Assembly (NCBI RefSeq): GCF_945957345.1
Contig: NZ_CAMFKW010000012.1
Span: forward strand, 45,214 to 109,213
DNA: 64,000 nt
Source: an uncultured Allobosea sp.
Lineage (GTDB): Bacteria > Pseudomonadota > Alphaproteobacteria > Rhizobiales > Beijerinckiaceae
Reading direction: 5' to 3'
The translations under genes and the position numbers were made by a program. The stretch's first letter is position 1. The number at the start of each line of letters is the position of its first letter. The notes beneath the pieces were generated by a model that ran no database searches, had not been told where the DNA came from, and worked only from the letters and a program-made list of their open reading frames with translations. Below, in pieces: positions 35,597 to 44,954 of this stretch.

Positions 35597-35879
35597 CGAA
35601 AACCTCCCAGTTTGTTATTGTTTTTGTTGCAATCTGGACGCTTGCCGACCCCCAGTCAAATGGCTTCGATATCTCGACGAACACCGAATTGGCCGTCGAG
35701 ACCCTAAGCAATCCGAATGTTTCAGGTCCGCCTGAGGATTGGCCGGCCCCTTGACCGGTTGCACGGGGACTAATCGCGGTATGCAGACGGCCCAATTGGC
35801 TCAGCGCGCGCTACAGATCATTGGAGCGATGGACAACGACGGAGTAGGAAGCGCGAACTTCAAGCCCGTCCATCCCCGG

Positions 35880-37757
35880 TTAGCCGAACCCGCCCCGCGG
35901 GAAGAACCCTTGCCTGCCTTCGCCGCCCTGTCCGACGAACACCGTCACATGTGCTTTCGCGTCGGGCGGCGGATCAATGTTTTCGAGAACGATGAACTGG
36001 CCGAGATTCCCCAACTGCGCCAGGGACCGGAAGAACCTGGCTGATAGCTTCGTGTCCTTGATTTCCTGTTCATCCTCCGACAAGGCGCCTTCCCTATGCG
36101 TCATAGGCTCGCGGTATGTCAGCAGCGGCGTATCCAGGACGATGAAGCCAGGATGTGGCAAGCCCTTGCGCCGGCAATGAATCAGGATAGCAACCTTGAA
36201 AGCCGAATGCAGGACGGCGCGGACGCCCTTGCCGTTGCTCGCCCGCCCCTTCCCGTCTACCTGGATATCCTGTTTCGCCGGGTCGAAGGCCACTACAGGG
36301 TTCCCGGGAAATCCCCAGTCGCGCAGGAGTTCCTGGACAATCTGGGAGAACTCATGTGCCGTGGTAGCGCTGACGCCCGCCTGTAGCTTCGACGGGGTGC
36401 TGCGCGAGGCGTCGCGCGAACTCAACTGCGAACGGCGAGCAGCCATCCGGTCTCGCTGCGTGTAGAGATCGAGCGCGCGCTTGATCTCGTCGCGCTCTCT
36501 GATGACCTGCTCGTAGTCGGTCCGGACGCGAAGCTCCTCCGGACGCTCCGTCTCCAAGTTGCGTTCCGCATCCGCCAGTTCAGCGAGCATCCTCTGCCGG
36601 CTCCGGCTCAATCCCGCGGCGTCGGCGTTGACCGACGCCATGGTCTGCGAGAGGTCACGGCGTTCGCGTTGAATCTTCGCGATTTCCGCGGCGGCAGCGG
36701 CTTGCGTCCGGGCGATCTCGTCCGCGGCATGGGAATGCACCTGATGTTCGGGGTCGGCGCCGCAGAGCGCGCAGGGCCGGCCCGCCACCGCCTTGAGGAG
36801 GAAGCCACCTTCCTCCAAGGCGACGAGCCGCTCGATATCCGACAGAAAAACGCGGTCCAACTCTGCGAACCGACCCGACATGGTTTCGAGTTCGGCGAGC
36901 TTGGCTGTGGCCGCGTCCACTTCGTCCGTAAGCCAGCGGCGCCGACGGGTGAGCGCGTCTATTCGTTCCTGGCGAACGCGTAGATCGGCATGGCGGTCGG
37001 TGAGCGCCGCTTCGAGCCGGCCGGAGCGTCTTTCCATCTCCTGCCGCAACGGGGCCTTCTCGCCGATCTCGGCGTCGATGCGCTGAATCAACTCGTCGAG
37101 CAGCTCGATCTGGCCTTCGACCTTCGCCTGCCTGACCGCGGGCCTGACCTGCGCCACCACGGCAGAATCGTCCGTGCCGGTCATCAGCAAGCGGAAAACG
37201 TTCTTCTCCGCGGTGTTTTCGGTCTTGATGGGGCTGAGGACTGGGCTGGCCTCGTCCATGATCGGCCCCTCGCCCACGACCACGTAGGCCGCCAGCTTCC
37301 GGAAGCTGAGGCTGTCCTTCTCGCCATAGATGTTCGTTACGACTTCCTTGCCAGAGAGCCCGAGGGAGGAAAGCAGGAACTGCGAGACGTTGTTGCCGGA
37401 TTTTGCGCTGTGGATGGCGCTCAGCGTGGCTGGTGGAGCCCGATCCTTCGGGCGTTCGGTCAGCAACCCGTCGAATCGTTCGAGATCTCCGCCCTTGACG
37501 GACCGGTGTAATGTGACTTCGCCCCCATCCGGCAGGACCATCGCCAACAGGGCACCGTCGTAGCCTTCCCGCTGCTCGATGTCCGGGAGCTCGTCGCCCC
37601 CGCCCAGCATGAAGTTGATCGCTTTGGCGACGAAGCTCTTGCCGGTGTTGGATGCGCCGTAGACGATGTTCAGGCCGTCCTCGAATGTCAGGATGGCAGG
37701 CTTCACGACTGCGCCCGTGAAGCTGAGGCTCCGCAGCCTAATGCCCCTCGTGCTCAC
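35880..37757 (-). CDS. ABC-3C system SMC/Rad50-like ATPase
   Basis: A 625-residue ATPase. Walker A is YGASNTGKSFVAKAI near residue 35; the middle holds long coiled-coil segments (about residues 215-300 and 345-440) around a zinc-hook-like CALCGADPEHQVH; the C-terminal part has FIVLDTPLLTYRE, a Walker B in which Thr follows Asp, and LGQFIVLENIDPP. This is the DUF2326-type ATPase of ABC-three-component conflict systems. It is last in a three-gene unit and overlaps the preceding gene by ATGA. Confidence 0.75.
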   Translation of the reverse strand: MSTRGIRLRSLSFTGAVVKPAILTFEDGLNIVYGASNTGKSFVAKAINFMLGGGDELPDIEQREGYDGALLAMVLPDGGEVTLHRSVKGGDLERFDGLLTERPKDRAPPATLSAIHSAKSGNNVSQFLLSSLGLSGKEVVTNIYGEKDSLSFRKLAAYVVVGEGPIMDEASPVLSPIKTENTAEKNVFRLLMTGTDDSAVVAQVRPAVRQAKVEGQIELLDELIQRIDAEIGEKAPLRQEMERRSGRLEAALTDRHADLRVRQERIDALTRRRRWLTDEVDAATAKLAELETMSGRFAELDRVFLSDIERLVALEEGGFLLKAVAGRPCALCGADPEHQVHSHAADEIARTQAAAAAEIAKIQRERRDLSQTMASVNADAAGLSRSRQRMLAELADAERNLETERPEELRVRTDYEQVIRERDEIKRALDLYTQRDRMAARRSQLSSRDASRSTPSKLQAGVSATTAHEFSQIVQELLRDWGFPGNPVVAFDPAKQDIQVDGKGRASNGKGVRAVLHSAFKVAILIHCRRKGLPHPGFIVLDTPLLTYREPMTHREGALSEDEQEIKDTKLSARFFRSLAQLGNLGQFIVLENIDPPPDAKAHVTVFVGQGGEGRQGFFPRGGFG

Positions 37758-38266
37758 TGGTTCGCCTCGCCCGGCGATCCTGCGGCCTGGAAGTCGGTCC
37801 TCAGGCGTCCGATGCGCTCCTTGACGATTCGCTCGATCTCGGCGGGCTCGGCGCGCGCGAAGCGCTCTGCCAGCCAGCGCGCGCGGTCTTTTAGATTTAC
37901 GATGTATGGCGATTGCAGCATGCCGAGGAACGAAGGGGCGTCCTCGCTCGCCTGGAAATGGATTCCATCGTCGTCGTGCCTGACATCGACCATATGCACG
38001 CTGCGCATCAGGTTGAGGCTGTCCTCGACGAGCCTTCGCCGCACGAACAGCTCGCCGATCCGTGGCGCGAGGTCCGGGTGCAGGCTGTCCGGCCCGTCAA
38101 CGTCAGCGGTGTGCACGACGAGATGATCGAACCAAGTCATTTCCATGAGGCTGCACCGCCGCGGATAGAAAGCCTCCAGTACGATGAGCGCCCGCAGTCC
38201 AGTTTCCAGCGCACTGTTGAAGAGCGGGCCGTAAGCGGAAGATGACGGAGGGCTTAGCGTTTCCAA
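37754..38266 (-). CDS. ABC-3C system middle component
   Basis: A 170-residue protein; the TTG at 38266, inside the end of the upstream gene, is the only start that keeps the conserved opening YGPLFNSALETGLRALIVLE. The rest reads YPRRCSLMEMTWFDHLVVHT and PSFLGMLQSPYIVNLKDRARW, a winged-helix type fold usual for these middle components. It is thought to bridge the effector and the ATPase. The frame is open further upstream, but over the effector gene and without conservation. The start is therefore uncertain. Confidence 0.65.
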   Translation of the reverse strand: METLSPPSSSAYGPLFNSALETGLRALIVLEAFYPRRCSLMEMTWFDHLVVHTADVDGPDSLHPDLAPRIGELFVRRRLVEDSLNLMRSVHMVDVRHDDDGIHFQASEDAPSFLGMLQSPYIVNLKDRARWLAERFARAEPAEIERIVKERIGRLRTDFQAAGSPGEANQ

Positions 38267-39255
38267 GGCAGTCGGCCTTCGTTGGCGAGGTGGTGACAGA
38301 AGCCCTGCTTTACCTCGACGCGAGCGTAGGGTGCGAGGATACCCGCCGGCACAACCGAGGCGGCGCGGTCCGTCACACCGTCGATCCTCGCCAAGGTGTC
38401 GGGGTAGGACGCCCGATAGGCGCCCACGACCCCATGGTAGATTTGTTGTCCGAAATCCACCAGCTCTTGCTCCAGGGTGTTGTCCCGATAGTGGCGCTTG
38501 AAGTACGCCGCCTCGAAATAGCGGGTTCGCTGCTCCCACAGGTGCTCTCGGAACTCGCCATGCGCCAGCACTGCCGCGACGTCGGGAAAGGAGGCCCGCG
38601 CGCGCTCTTCGTAGGCCTGCACGATCTGGGCGAGATAGTTTTCCTCGACGTCGGCGATTGCGTCCGGAGTGCCCTCTGACGCGTAGGGTCCGGGATCAGC
38701 CCCGAAGAACTTGACGAGCGTCGGGCGGATGTGTGGATCCTTGAGGATCGCGTAGACGTCGAACAGGTAGACCGAAGCGAAGTCGAACCTTTGGATGAGG
38801 GCCAGCAGCTCGGACGTCAACGGCACCGTGGCGCGCTCGACGATCTTCGTGGCGCAGTTCTGATCCCACTGGTCGATAATGGTTTGGCGCAGCCGCGTCG
38901 GATGTCCGATGCCCTCCAGGACGGCGCGTGCCGCACCTTGTGGAGCGATAAAGTGATAAGCCGCGGGGAGCGAGGTCCCATCTCGGTTTGCGTGGTGGAA
39001 GACCTTGGCCAGTTCAGGAAGGATGTCCGGCATTCGCAGGACGGATTTCAGTTGTTTCGCCTGGAAGAGGTGCCACGGCCCCTCGAAACGCTGCGGCGAT
39101 AGAAAGCCCACGACGTCGCGCCCCTTGTCGCCCGTGCCGGCCCACACCTGCGTGGCGGAATACGCCTTGGCCTTGTTTGACATCCAATGATCGACGAAGA
39201 GCTCCAGTTCGTTGGGGCGAAGCGTCTGGATACCGCGGACGTGGTCGGTCGACAT
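38254..39255 (-). CDS. ABC-3C system effector with Mrr-like nuclease domain
   Basis: A 333-residue protein, first gene of the unit. The N-terminal part has a restriction-type fold pattern, GTGDKGRDVVGFL followed by GPWHLFQAKQL: Asp and Gln-x-Lys of a PD-(D/E)xK/Mrr-like site. The C-terminal about 180 residues match the dedicated C-terminal domain of ABC-3C effectors (YLAQIVQAYEERARASF, YFKRHYRDNTLEQELVDFG). The expected role is DNA cleavage unleashed by the ATPase on detecting foreign DNA; that role is drawn from the family, not from this gene. Confidence 0.65.
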   Translation of the reverse strand: MSTDHVRGIQTLRPNELELFVDHWMSNKAKAYSATQVWAGTGDKGRDVVGFLSPQRFEGPWHLFQAKQLKSVLRMPDILPELAKVFHHANRDGTSLPAAYHFIAPQGAARAVLEGIGHPTRLRQTIIDQWDQNCATKIVERATVPLTSELLALIQRFDFASVYLFDVYAILKDPHIRPTLVKFFGADPGPYASEGTPDAIADVEENYLAQIVQAYEERARASFPDVAAVLAHGEFREHLWEQRTRYFEAAYFKRHYRDNTLEQELVDFGQQIYHGVVGAYRASYPDTLARIDGVTDRAASVVPAGILAPYARVEVKQGFCHHLANEGRLPWKR

Positions 39256-39563
39256 TCAGTGTTTCCGAATCCGAGGCTGGCTGAGCGCGCGATCAAGGCA
39301 ATCCACGCGACAGACGGAGGGCCGTCAATAGGGCCGGCGCCCGCGCCGATCGGCCGCTGTGGGCGCCTCGACGGAGAATGGAATGTACGTCGGCGAGGAA
39401 AACGGGCCCGAGCCGCCGGGGTGAACGGCGTGTCAGCGCCAGTTGCCGCAGCTACCCCCCGGTACTTCGCGCTTGCTGGGTTCTACGAAGCCGCCGCCCG
39501 TTGGCATGTGCGTCGGCTGGTATAACCTCGCGACTGACATGGTCCGGAGGGCGCGCAAACCGA
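39256..39563. other. Gap between divergent defence genes
   Basis: No gene seen. The stretch holds the divergent promoters of the ABC-3C operon (minus) and the HNH gene (plus). An open frame upstream of the HNH start at 39564 is basic and cysteine-peppered and looks like out-of-frame translation. Confidence 0.4.
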
Positions 39564-40700
39564 ATGACGAAATCGCGGGACGACTTCAGCGCCCGGACGA
39601 AGCTCGACTTGGCGCTGCGGGCCAGCTACCTCTGTTCGTTATGCAAGCGATCAACGGTCGGTCCTAGCGACGAGGCGCCCGACGCCGTGACGATGATCGG
39701 CGTCGCAGCGCACATCTGTGCCGCCGCGCCGGGGCCTGGAGCGCGCCGCCACGACCCGACAATGACGCCCGAGGAACGGTCCCACATCGACAACGGGATA
39801 TGGCTGTGTGCTTCGTGCGGCGTCCTGATCGACCGAGACGAGAAGCGCTATACCGCCAATGCACTCCGAAGGATGAAGCGCGATCACGAAGGCTCGCGGC
39901 GCCTCGAGGGATCGGATTCCGACGCCGACGGCGACCTCATCACCATAGGACAGGACATCGTCGCAGTCGGGACCGTCATTCGCTCCGGCCCGGATGGTAC
40001 GCGGGTTCGCCTGTCCCACTTCGTCAACGGTTCGGGTCGCGATCTCTGGTCGTTGAACCGGGACTTCGATAGATGGCTGCCCGAGCGGCGCCATGTGCTT
40101 TTGAACGAACTCGGCTTCGGTGGGTTGCTGGCCGAGCCGCCTGTCGTCGAGCGCGCGGGGCAGGCCTATGAAGTTCTATTCAGGCTCAAGGATCAGGTCC
40201 CGCGCCGAAACGCCGCCGCAAGCATCTCGTCCATGTCTAGCGAGGACGGGCGCATGCTTCATGGAATGGAGGCATACGTCCAGGTTTTCGAGAGCGTACT
40301 GGGCATGGGCCTAGGGACTTGGTTCACCGATCTCGGCCTCGGCAGCGATCTGTCCGATCTGTACTGGCGCTACAAGGGGTCTCCGTGGTTCGAACGCCTT
40401 GCGATGATAGAAATGATCCGGCTCTCCTCCATCCCGCGCGTCCAAAATGGCCTCGACGCCCCATCGACCCCGTTTCTGGCCGTCAACCGCATCGACAGCG
40501 TCAAGGTGCCGTCCTTCGACCTGACGGGCCAGCAGCTCGGAATCGAAGTGCGGTTCGATCTGGAGGGGATGGGACTGTGGGAGCACGTCCTTTCGGTATT
40601 CGTCTCGACGCCGGAGCAACTTGCGCGGGATCGCGAGAAGGCGCGGCTCCACAATGACAAGATCAAGCGAATCGAGGGAGAATATGCAAAGCGCGAGTGA
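39564..40700 (+). CDS. HNH-type nuclease-domain protein
   Basis: A 378-residue protein. Residues 1-120 carry an HNH-like zinc module: YLCSLCKRSTVGPS, then GVAAHICAAAPGPGARRHD, NGIWLCASCGVLIDRD and MKRDHEGSRR, with paired cysteines for structural zinc. The remaining 250 residues have no motif I recognise. The same N-terminal module occurs at the front of many defence-island proteins joined to varied C-terminal parts. The start at 39564 was set by the conserved beginning. It is divergent from the ABC-3C operon and ends about 70 bases before the transposon-end repeats. Confidence 0.6.
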   Translation: MTKSRDDFSARTKLDLALRASYLCSLCKRSTVGPSDEAPDAVTMIGVAAHICAAAPGPGARRHDPTMTPEERSHIDNGIWLCASCGVLIDRDEKRYTANALRRMKRDHEGSRRLEGSDSDADGDLITIGQDIVAVGTVIRSGPDGTRVRLSHFVNGSGRDLWSLNRDFDRWLPERRHVLLNELGFGGLLAEPPVVERAGQAYEVLFRLKDQVPRRNAAASISSMSSEDGRMLHGMEAYVQVFESVLGMGLGTWFTDLGLGSDLSDLYWRYKGSPWFERLAMIEMIRLSSIPRVQNGLDAPSTPFLAVNRIDSVKVPSFDLTGQQLGIEVRFDLEGMGLWEHVLSVFVSTPEQLARDREKARLHNDKIKRIEGEYAKRE

Positions 40701-40767
40701 CTTCCTCCCCGCTTAAAGTGGGCGTCCGCGGTGCTGGTCGTGTCCCGTCGCGCGCTCCACCTTGCGG

Positions 40768-40851
40768 TTGTGTAGCCCAATTAAACGTCGCACGCTCCAC
40801 AACGCTTAATCGGGCTACACAACGCCCTGTACGACGTTCAATCGGGCTACA
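40768..40851. repeat. Cluster of three TnsB-site-like repeats
   Basis: Three copies of a 17-base motif, written as TTAATCGGGCTACACAA: minus orientation at 40768-40784, plus at 40806-40822, and a plus copy with one change in the core at 40837-40851 (TTCAATCGGGCTACA). The first two form an inverted repeat of 17 bases with one mismatch. The motif ends in TGT when read inwards, as transposon ends of the Tn7/Mu class do. Mixed orientation within one end is known in Mu. Confidence 0.65.
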
Positions 40852-40896
40852 TCGCGCGCGCAATTGGGAGCCATATCGACTGGACTCATTGGAAAA

Positions 40897-40916
40897 TTTG
40901 GCGTCGTAGCGCCAAA
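40897..40916 (-). terminator. Possible terminator of the tns operon
   Basis: TTTGGCG and CGCCAAA pair around a 6-base loop; on the minus strand the stem is followed by TTTTCC. It lies about 85 bases after the tniQ stop. Confidence 0.4.
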
Positions 40917-40999
40917 AATCCGGCTACGCCGCAGCGCCGCAGTGGCCGGGGCTGCGGCCGACTGCCGGTGCGCTCCCCACGTCAACGCGTTCAATCCAA

Positions 41000-43957
41000 T
41001 TATTTCCGACTGGCGCCCTCGACCCATTTGAGGCCCAAGCCCTTCAGCATCGTCCCAATTGACTGAACGCTATAGTCGGCGCCGAAATTCTCCGAAATAT
41101 AATTGACGACGTCGGTCTGGTTATACGTTCCAGTTCCGCTAGCGTTCGCCATGATCAGCGTTTGCGCAAAATCGTGAACGGACCGGCGCTGTCCAGGGTT
41201 TAGGACAGCCTTGTTAGCATACAATCTAAGTCCATCGATGCCATCACGATTGAAGTCATTGATCAGAAGTTTCACAGCTTTGCGCGTGGTCTTCATTCCG
41301 TTCAAAACATCATTCAGCGGGATTCCTTGAATCAACTGCGCCGCGATGTCAAAGCGCTTGCGTTCCAGAGAGCGGGCGGTTTTGTATTTGGATAGCGTAT
41401 CGGCTGGTATGTCCGTTCGTATCTGAGGGAAAACTTTGTTATATGAATCTCTTACGATCACCCCGCTGGCCGATTTCCATCTAAATCCCGCTTCGGTGAG
41501 CATGATCCTTAGTTTTCCCTGACCGACTCTGTGACCACAGACGCTTTTCGCGAACGCCTGAAGATCATCGATCCGCCATCCTCCCTTTTTGGATGAGACG
41601 TCATCCACCATCTCACGGGCGCGTCGAACGATCGCGGCTCGCTGCTCAGCAGTGATGACGGCGACCTCTCTCGGCGGGCGCTCTGCCGCGACCAGTGCAG
41701 CCAAGCCACCTCGCCGATAGCGGAGCGAAAAGATGTATAGACTGTTCGCCGCAACGCCGTACCTATGCGCAGCTTCGTCGAGAGGTGCGCCATCGATAAG
41801 GTCGGCGACGGCCAGAAGCCGACGTTTCTCGCGGGCTTGACGACTGGCGGCTGCCTGCCTGCGGAGTGGCTCCGCATCAGCCGACGGTCCGAACCGAATG
41901 ACCTTGGCATTCAGGATGCGCAAAATCTCTTCGCGATCGGACTCGGCGAATGGGCGGTTTAGCAAGGTAATGCCAGGATCACGCTCGCCATCGATTGCCA
42001 GGCCTCGGGGCCCGAGCTTCTCATTCAGTTCCCCTCTTTTGGCGAATAGAGGGGCATAGCCGATCTCGATGAGCTCTACGCCGATGTCGGTCAGCAGTCC
42101 CTTCAACGTGCGGGTCACCATACCCAGCTTCGTGGCAAGAAATTTGACGAAGACGTACTCGGAGTGAAATCGGTCGATATCACCACGTTGGATGATATAT
42201 TTTCGCGAATACCTGACGTCCGGGTCGTCCGGCCGCTCTTGTGCGCTAATAATCCCTGCTCTGACCAGCTCGCGCAGATGCTCAAACGATATCCGTAATT
42301 CAATAGCGACGGCCTCCGCGCCGATTTCGGAATAGGGAGTAGCGCTAGCGAGGTTGTCTATGAGCTCCTTCGCGTCCTCGTAATCGATAACCAAGCGCGC
42401 TCCGATGCTGGTGGCATCTGGCACCAAGGCTCTCAGCCGGATAGAGCCCGCTTGGATGCCGGAAAATATATCGGCCAGCGATGTGAGGCGCCGCCGTCCC
42501 GCTATCGAAAGAGCGTCGCACAACCTGATCGACTTCCGGTCAGGGTCTGGGGCGAGACGCGCCTCCAGGTCACGCTTGGTGGCATCCCAGGCACTTTGCC
42601 TCCAGGCGAGTTCTTCAATGCCGGCCAACCGGCGTGCGACGTCTGTGGCTGCAACGAGAACGTCACCCTGCTCCAACGCCTCGATTGTCGCATCGCTGAC
42701 CCTCTCCTGGCTTTTGAGCGAGGTGACCGTCAGCAGGTCGCGAGACTCGTCGATGACCTGAAGGGCGAGCTCCTTGTTGACGAGCGACAGTTCGCCCGTT
42801 CCACCGCCACCGGCCACGACAATCCCAGGGTGGTCGATGATCCTCTTGAAGCGATCATAGGCTGTTTTCCGCAGCTTCAGCACGGTCTGGAGACTGCAGA
42901 TGCGTGTGGACCAACGCTGGATGACGGCGAGTGGGTATCTTGCGACCTCCTCGTCCGGGACGGCATCGAGATGCCTCCGCAGCAGTGACTGGAAATAAGC
43001 GGCGCGGGTTTCTCCGACGCGCCAAGGCTCGATCAGATCGGCCAGCGGTCCGAGCATTTCCCGTGTCTTGTCCGAGTACGTCGACGTGACCGGCCGTGAT
43101 CGCATTGCCTCGACCAGCTGAAAGAACCCGTTTGGCCAGTCCAGGAGCGTGCTCATTCCCGAAGATAGAAACTCCGGCGTCCATGACTCTCGTTTGCGGT
43201 GGGATAGCTCTCGGCGCAACGAGTCGGTTCCCGCGGATTCCATCGACACTGCGCCAAAGAGCGCCGCAAGGCTGATGATCTCACCAGGGCCAAAGCTTGC
43301 CAGGTCCGGCGCGAAACACTGGATCGCCCGCTCGCGTGTCGAGGGATCTGCATCGACCAGGGCAGCGGCTAGCTTAATGTTGGCCAGCACGGTCTCGTCG
43401 CGGACAACAGCATCTGCTTTGGCATCGCGCAGGTCGATCTGGCATTCGGCGCAATGCACGATCGATGGATAACTCCAACCGAGCGTCGATTTGCAGTTGG
43501 GGCATTCGGTCAGAAGGACCTCTCCCGTCTCGGCCGAGGCGTTGATCGCAACGATGTCCCACTCGGCACGATGGATAGGCGATATGCGCAATGCAGCGGG
43601 AGAAACGGCTCGAACGTGCGACGTCAGCAGCCTCGTGCGAAACGGGAGGCCCCTGAAGTTGCAAAACTCGCGCTCGCCCTCGCCGGGCAAGCTCGTGTAT
43701 GCACGTCTCGCAATTTCCGCGCGTGGCAGCCCGCACAGATCAGCGAGCGCGGTCACGGCGTCATCTTGATCCTTGGCTCCGGGCGCCAATAGTTTTGTTG
43801 CGCCCGTGGCTTGTAGGACCACATGTTCGGCGACCCCATTAGCTGTCGCGAAACGTGCCAGCAGCCCGCGCAAGCTCTCACTGGGCTGTGGTGTTACGCG
43901 GTCCGGCGCGGTTGTAGCGCTGATCTCGAAGCAAAAATCCGGCTGAACATTCGACAT
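41000..43957 (-). CDS. tniQ: Very long TniQ/TnsD-type target selector with two IS630-like DNA-binding modules
   Basis: A 985-residue protein, much longer than typical TniQ (about 400) or TnsD (about 500). The N-terminal part is TniQ-like (PQPSESLRGLLARFATANG; then a zinc finger C152-PNC155 and C169-AEC172). The middle is helical with an Fe-S-free winged region. The C-terminal 270 residues hold two tandem modules, about 714-830 and 870-985, each with a helix-turn-helix (LIDGAPLDEAAHRYGV; LIQGIPLNDVLNG), a short Gly-rich turn (RGGLAAL; DGIDGLR) and a second winged helix ending GFRWK or GLKW. This is the layout of IS630-family transposase N-termini. It starts 2 bases after tnsC and presumably directs the transposon to a chromosomal site. 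Confidence 0.75.
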   Translation of the reverse strand: MSNVQPDFCFEISATTAPDRVTPQPSESLRGLLARFATANGVAEHVVLQATGATKLLAPGAKDQDDAVTALADLCGLPRAEIARRAYTSLPGEGEREFCNFRGLPFRTRLLTSHVRAVSPAALRISPIHRAEWDIVAINASAETGEVLLTECPNCKSTLGWSYPSIVHCAECQIDLRDAKADAVVRDETVLANIKLAAALVDADPSTRERAIQCFAPDLASFGPGEIISLAALFGAVSMESAGTDSLRRELSHRKRESWTPEFLSSGMSTLLDWPNGFFQLVEAMRSRPVTSTYSDKTREMLGPLADLIEPWRVGETRAAYFQSLLRRHLDAVPDEEVARYPLAVIQRWSTRICSLQTVLKLRKTAYDRFKRIIDHPGIVVAGGGGTGELSLVNKELALQVIDESRDLLTVTSLKSQERVSDATIEALEQGDVLVAATDVARRLAGIEELAWRQSAWDATKRDLEARLAPDPDRKSIRLCDALSIAGRRRLTSLADIFSGIQAGSIRLRALVPDATSIGARLVIDYEDAKELIDNLASATPYSEIGAEAVAIELRISFEHLRELVRAGIISAQERPDDPDVRYSRKYIIQRGDIDRFHSEYVFVKFLATKLGMVTRTLKGLLTDIGVELIEIGYAPLFAKRGELNEKLGPRGLAIDGERDPGITLLNRPFAESDREEILRILNAKVIRFGPSADAEPLRRQAAASRQAREKRRLLAVADLIDGAPLDEAAHRYGVAANSLYIFSLRYRRGGLAALVAAERPPREVAVITAEQRAAIVRRAREMVDDVSSKKGGWRIDDLQAFAKSVCGHRVGQGKLRIMLTEAGFRWKSASGVIVRDSYNKVFPQIRTDIPADTLSKYKTARSLERKRFDIAAQLIQGIPLNDVLNGMKTTRKAVKLLINDFNRDGIDGLRLYANKAVLNPGQRRSVHDFAQTLIMANASGTGTYNQTDVVNYISENFGADYSVQSIGTMLKGLGLKWVEGASRK

Positions 43958-43959
43958 CG

Positions 43960-44952
43960 TCAGTCCAGTATTTCTTCCCAAGGACCCTTCCAGACTTGCT
44001 GCGGCAGGAGCGGCCTGTCCGAGGTGAAGGGATTCAGCGCCACGGCGTTTGAGAACTTCCATAGGCGGTCGAATGCAGAGGCCAGGATCGCGTTGTCGAT
44101 GACATTGCTGCCCTGCATAATGGCGTCTGTCGCGGCGATCTGCAGGAGTTTTGCCGTGGCGCCGGGGTAGCCCAGCGAAGCGGCATGGATTCGAGCCGCA
44201 ACATCAGGCTTGGCAAAATTGCTTCGCGAAAAATCTGCGACCGTCACGAACTGGTGGTCGAAATTGGCCAGGTACGCCCTGTAGAGCTCCCAGTCTTTCT
44301 TCTGTTGCGGGTTGCGTTGGTAAGGCTCGACTTCCCAGTGGAAGTCGTTGCGGCCGATCAGATGCCCGTTCTTCGCAAAGACCGAGCGTGCGCGCGTCGT
44401 GCCGACCAGGAGGACGGCGCATATTCCGCGGCAATTGTTGATCAGATTCTGGATCCAGTCCGAAACGTTCTTGGATACCTTCCCTCGGTCCTTCTCGACC
44501 AGACGCTGAAGCTCGTCAAAAATGATGAGGGTTGTGCCGCGCCGGCGAAGGGTCGCCACGAGCTCGACTCTTTTGAAATCACCGTCCCCCTTTTCGGGGT
44601 TGAGATGATTGAGGGCCGTCAAGGCGGCGCGACCCAACGTTTTGGTCGTGGCGCCTGACGGAACCTCCACATAGACCACTGGCACGCGATCGGCCGCCCC
44701 CTCTCTGATGGGTGGATGCTTCGACATGAAAGTGTCGATGATCGTCGTCTTTCCGCCACGGGTCGGCGCGGTCAGCGACGCCGATGCGGACTCGCCTCCT
44801 CCCAGGGCCGTGTCTTTGAACAACTGGATCTTCTTCACCAGATCAATTGTCCGATCGTTCTCAATCCGAATGCCTTTTATCGCATTGATGCGAGATGCGT
44901 GGCGATCGGACAGCTCCATATGATTGGAGCTCATTAAAACCGTCTGCAGCAT
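43960..44952 (-). CDS. tnsC: TnsC/TniB-type AAA+ transposition regulator
   Basis: A 330-residue AAA+ ATPase. Walker A lies at residues 62-70 (APTRGGKTT), Walker B reads TLIIFDELQRLV, and a sensor-1-type LLVGTTRARS follows. TnsC/TniB assembles on target DNA and links the TniQ-marked site to the TnsAB transposase. It is 2 bases from both neighbours, so the operon is tightly packed. Its closeness in length to TniB (about 300) rather than Tn7 TnsC (555) places it with Tn5053/Tn6022-like relatives. Confidence 0.85.
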   Translation of the reverse strand: MLQTVLMSSNHMELSDRHASRINAIKGIRIENDRTIDLVKKIQLFKDTALGGGESASASLTAPTRGGKTTIIDTFMSKHPPIREGAADRVPVVYVEVPSGATTKTLGRAALTALNHLNPEKGDGDFKRVELVATLRRRGTTLIIFDELQRLVEKDRGKVSKNVSDWIQNLINNCRGICAVLLVGTTRARSVFAKNGHLIGRNDFHWEVEPYQRNPQQKKDWELYRAYLANFDHQFVTVADFSRSNFAKPDVAARIHAASLGYPGATAKLLQIAATDAIMQGSNVIDNAILASAFDRLWKFSNAVALNPFTSDRPLLPQQVWKGPWEEILD

Positions 44953-44954
44953 AC

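Noticed and set aside
35597..35879. Second copy of the GTTC-N8-GAAC sites upstream of aioX
   Set aside because: None found; aioX appears to have a different promoter.
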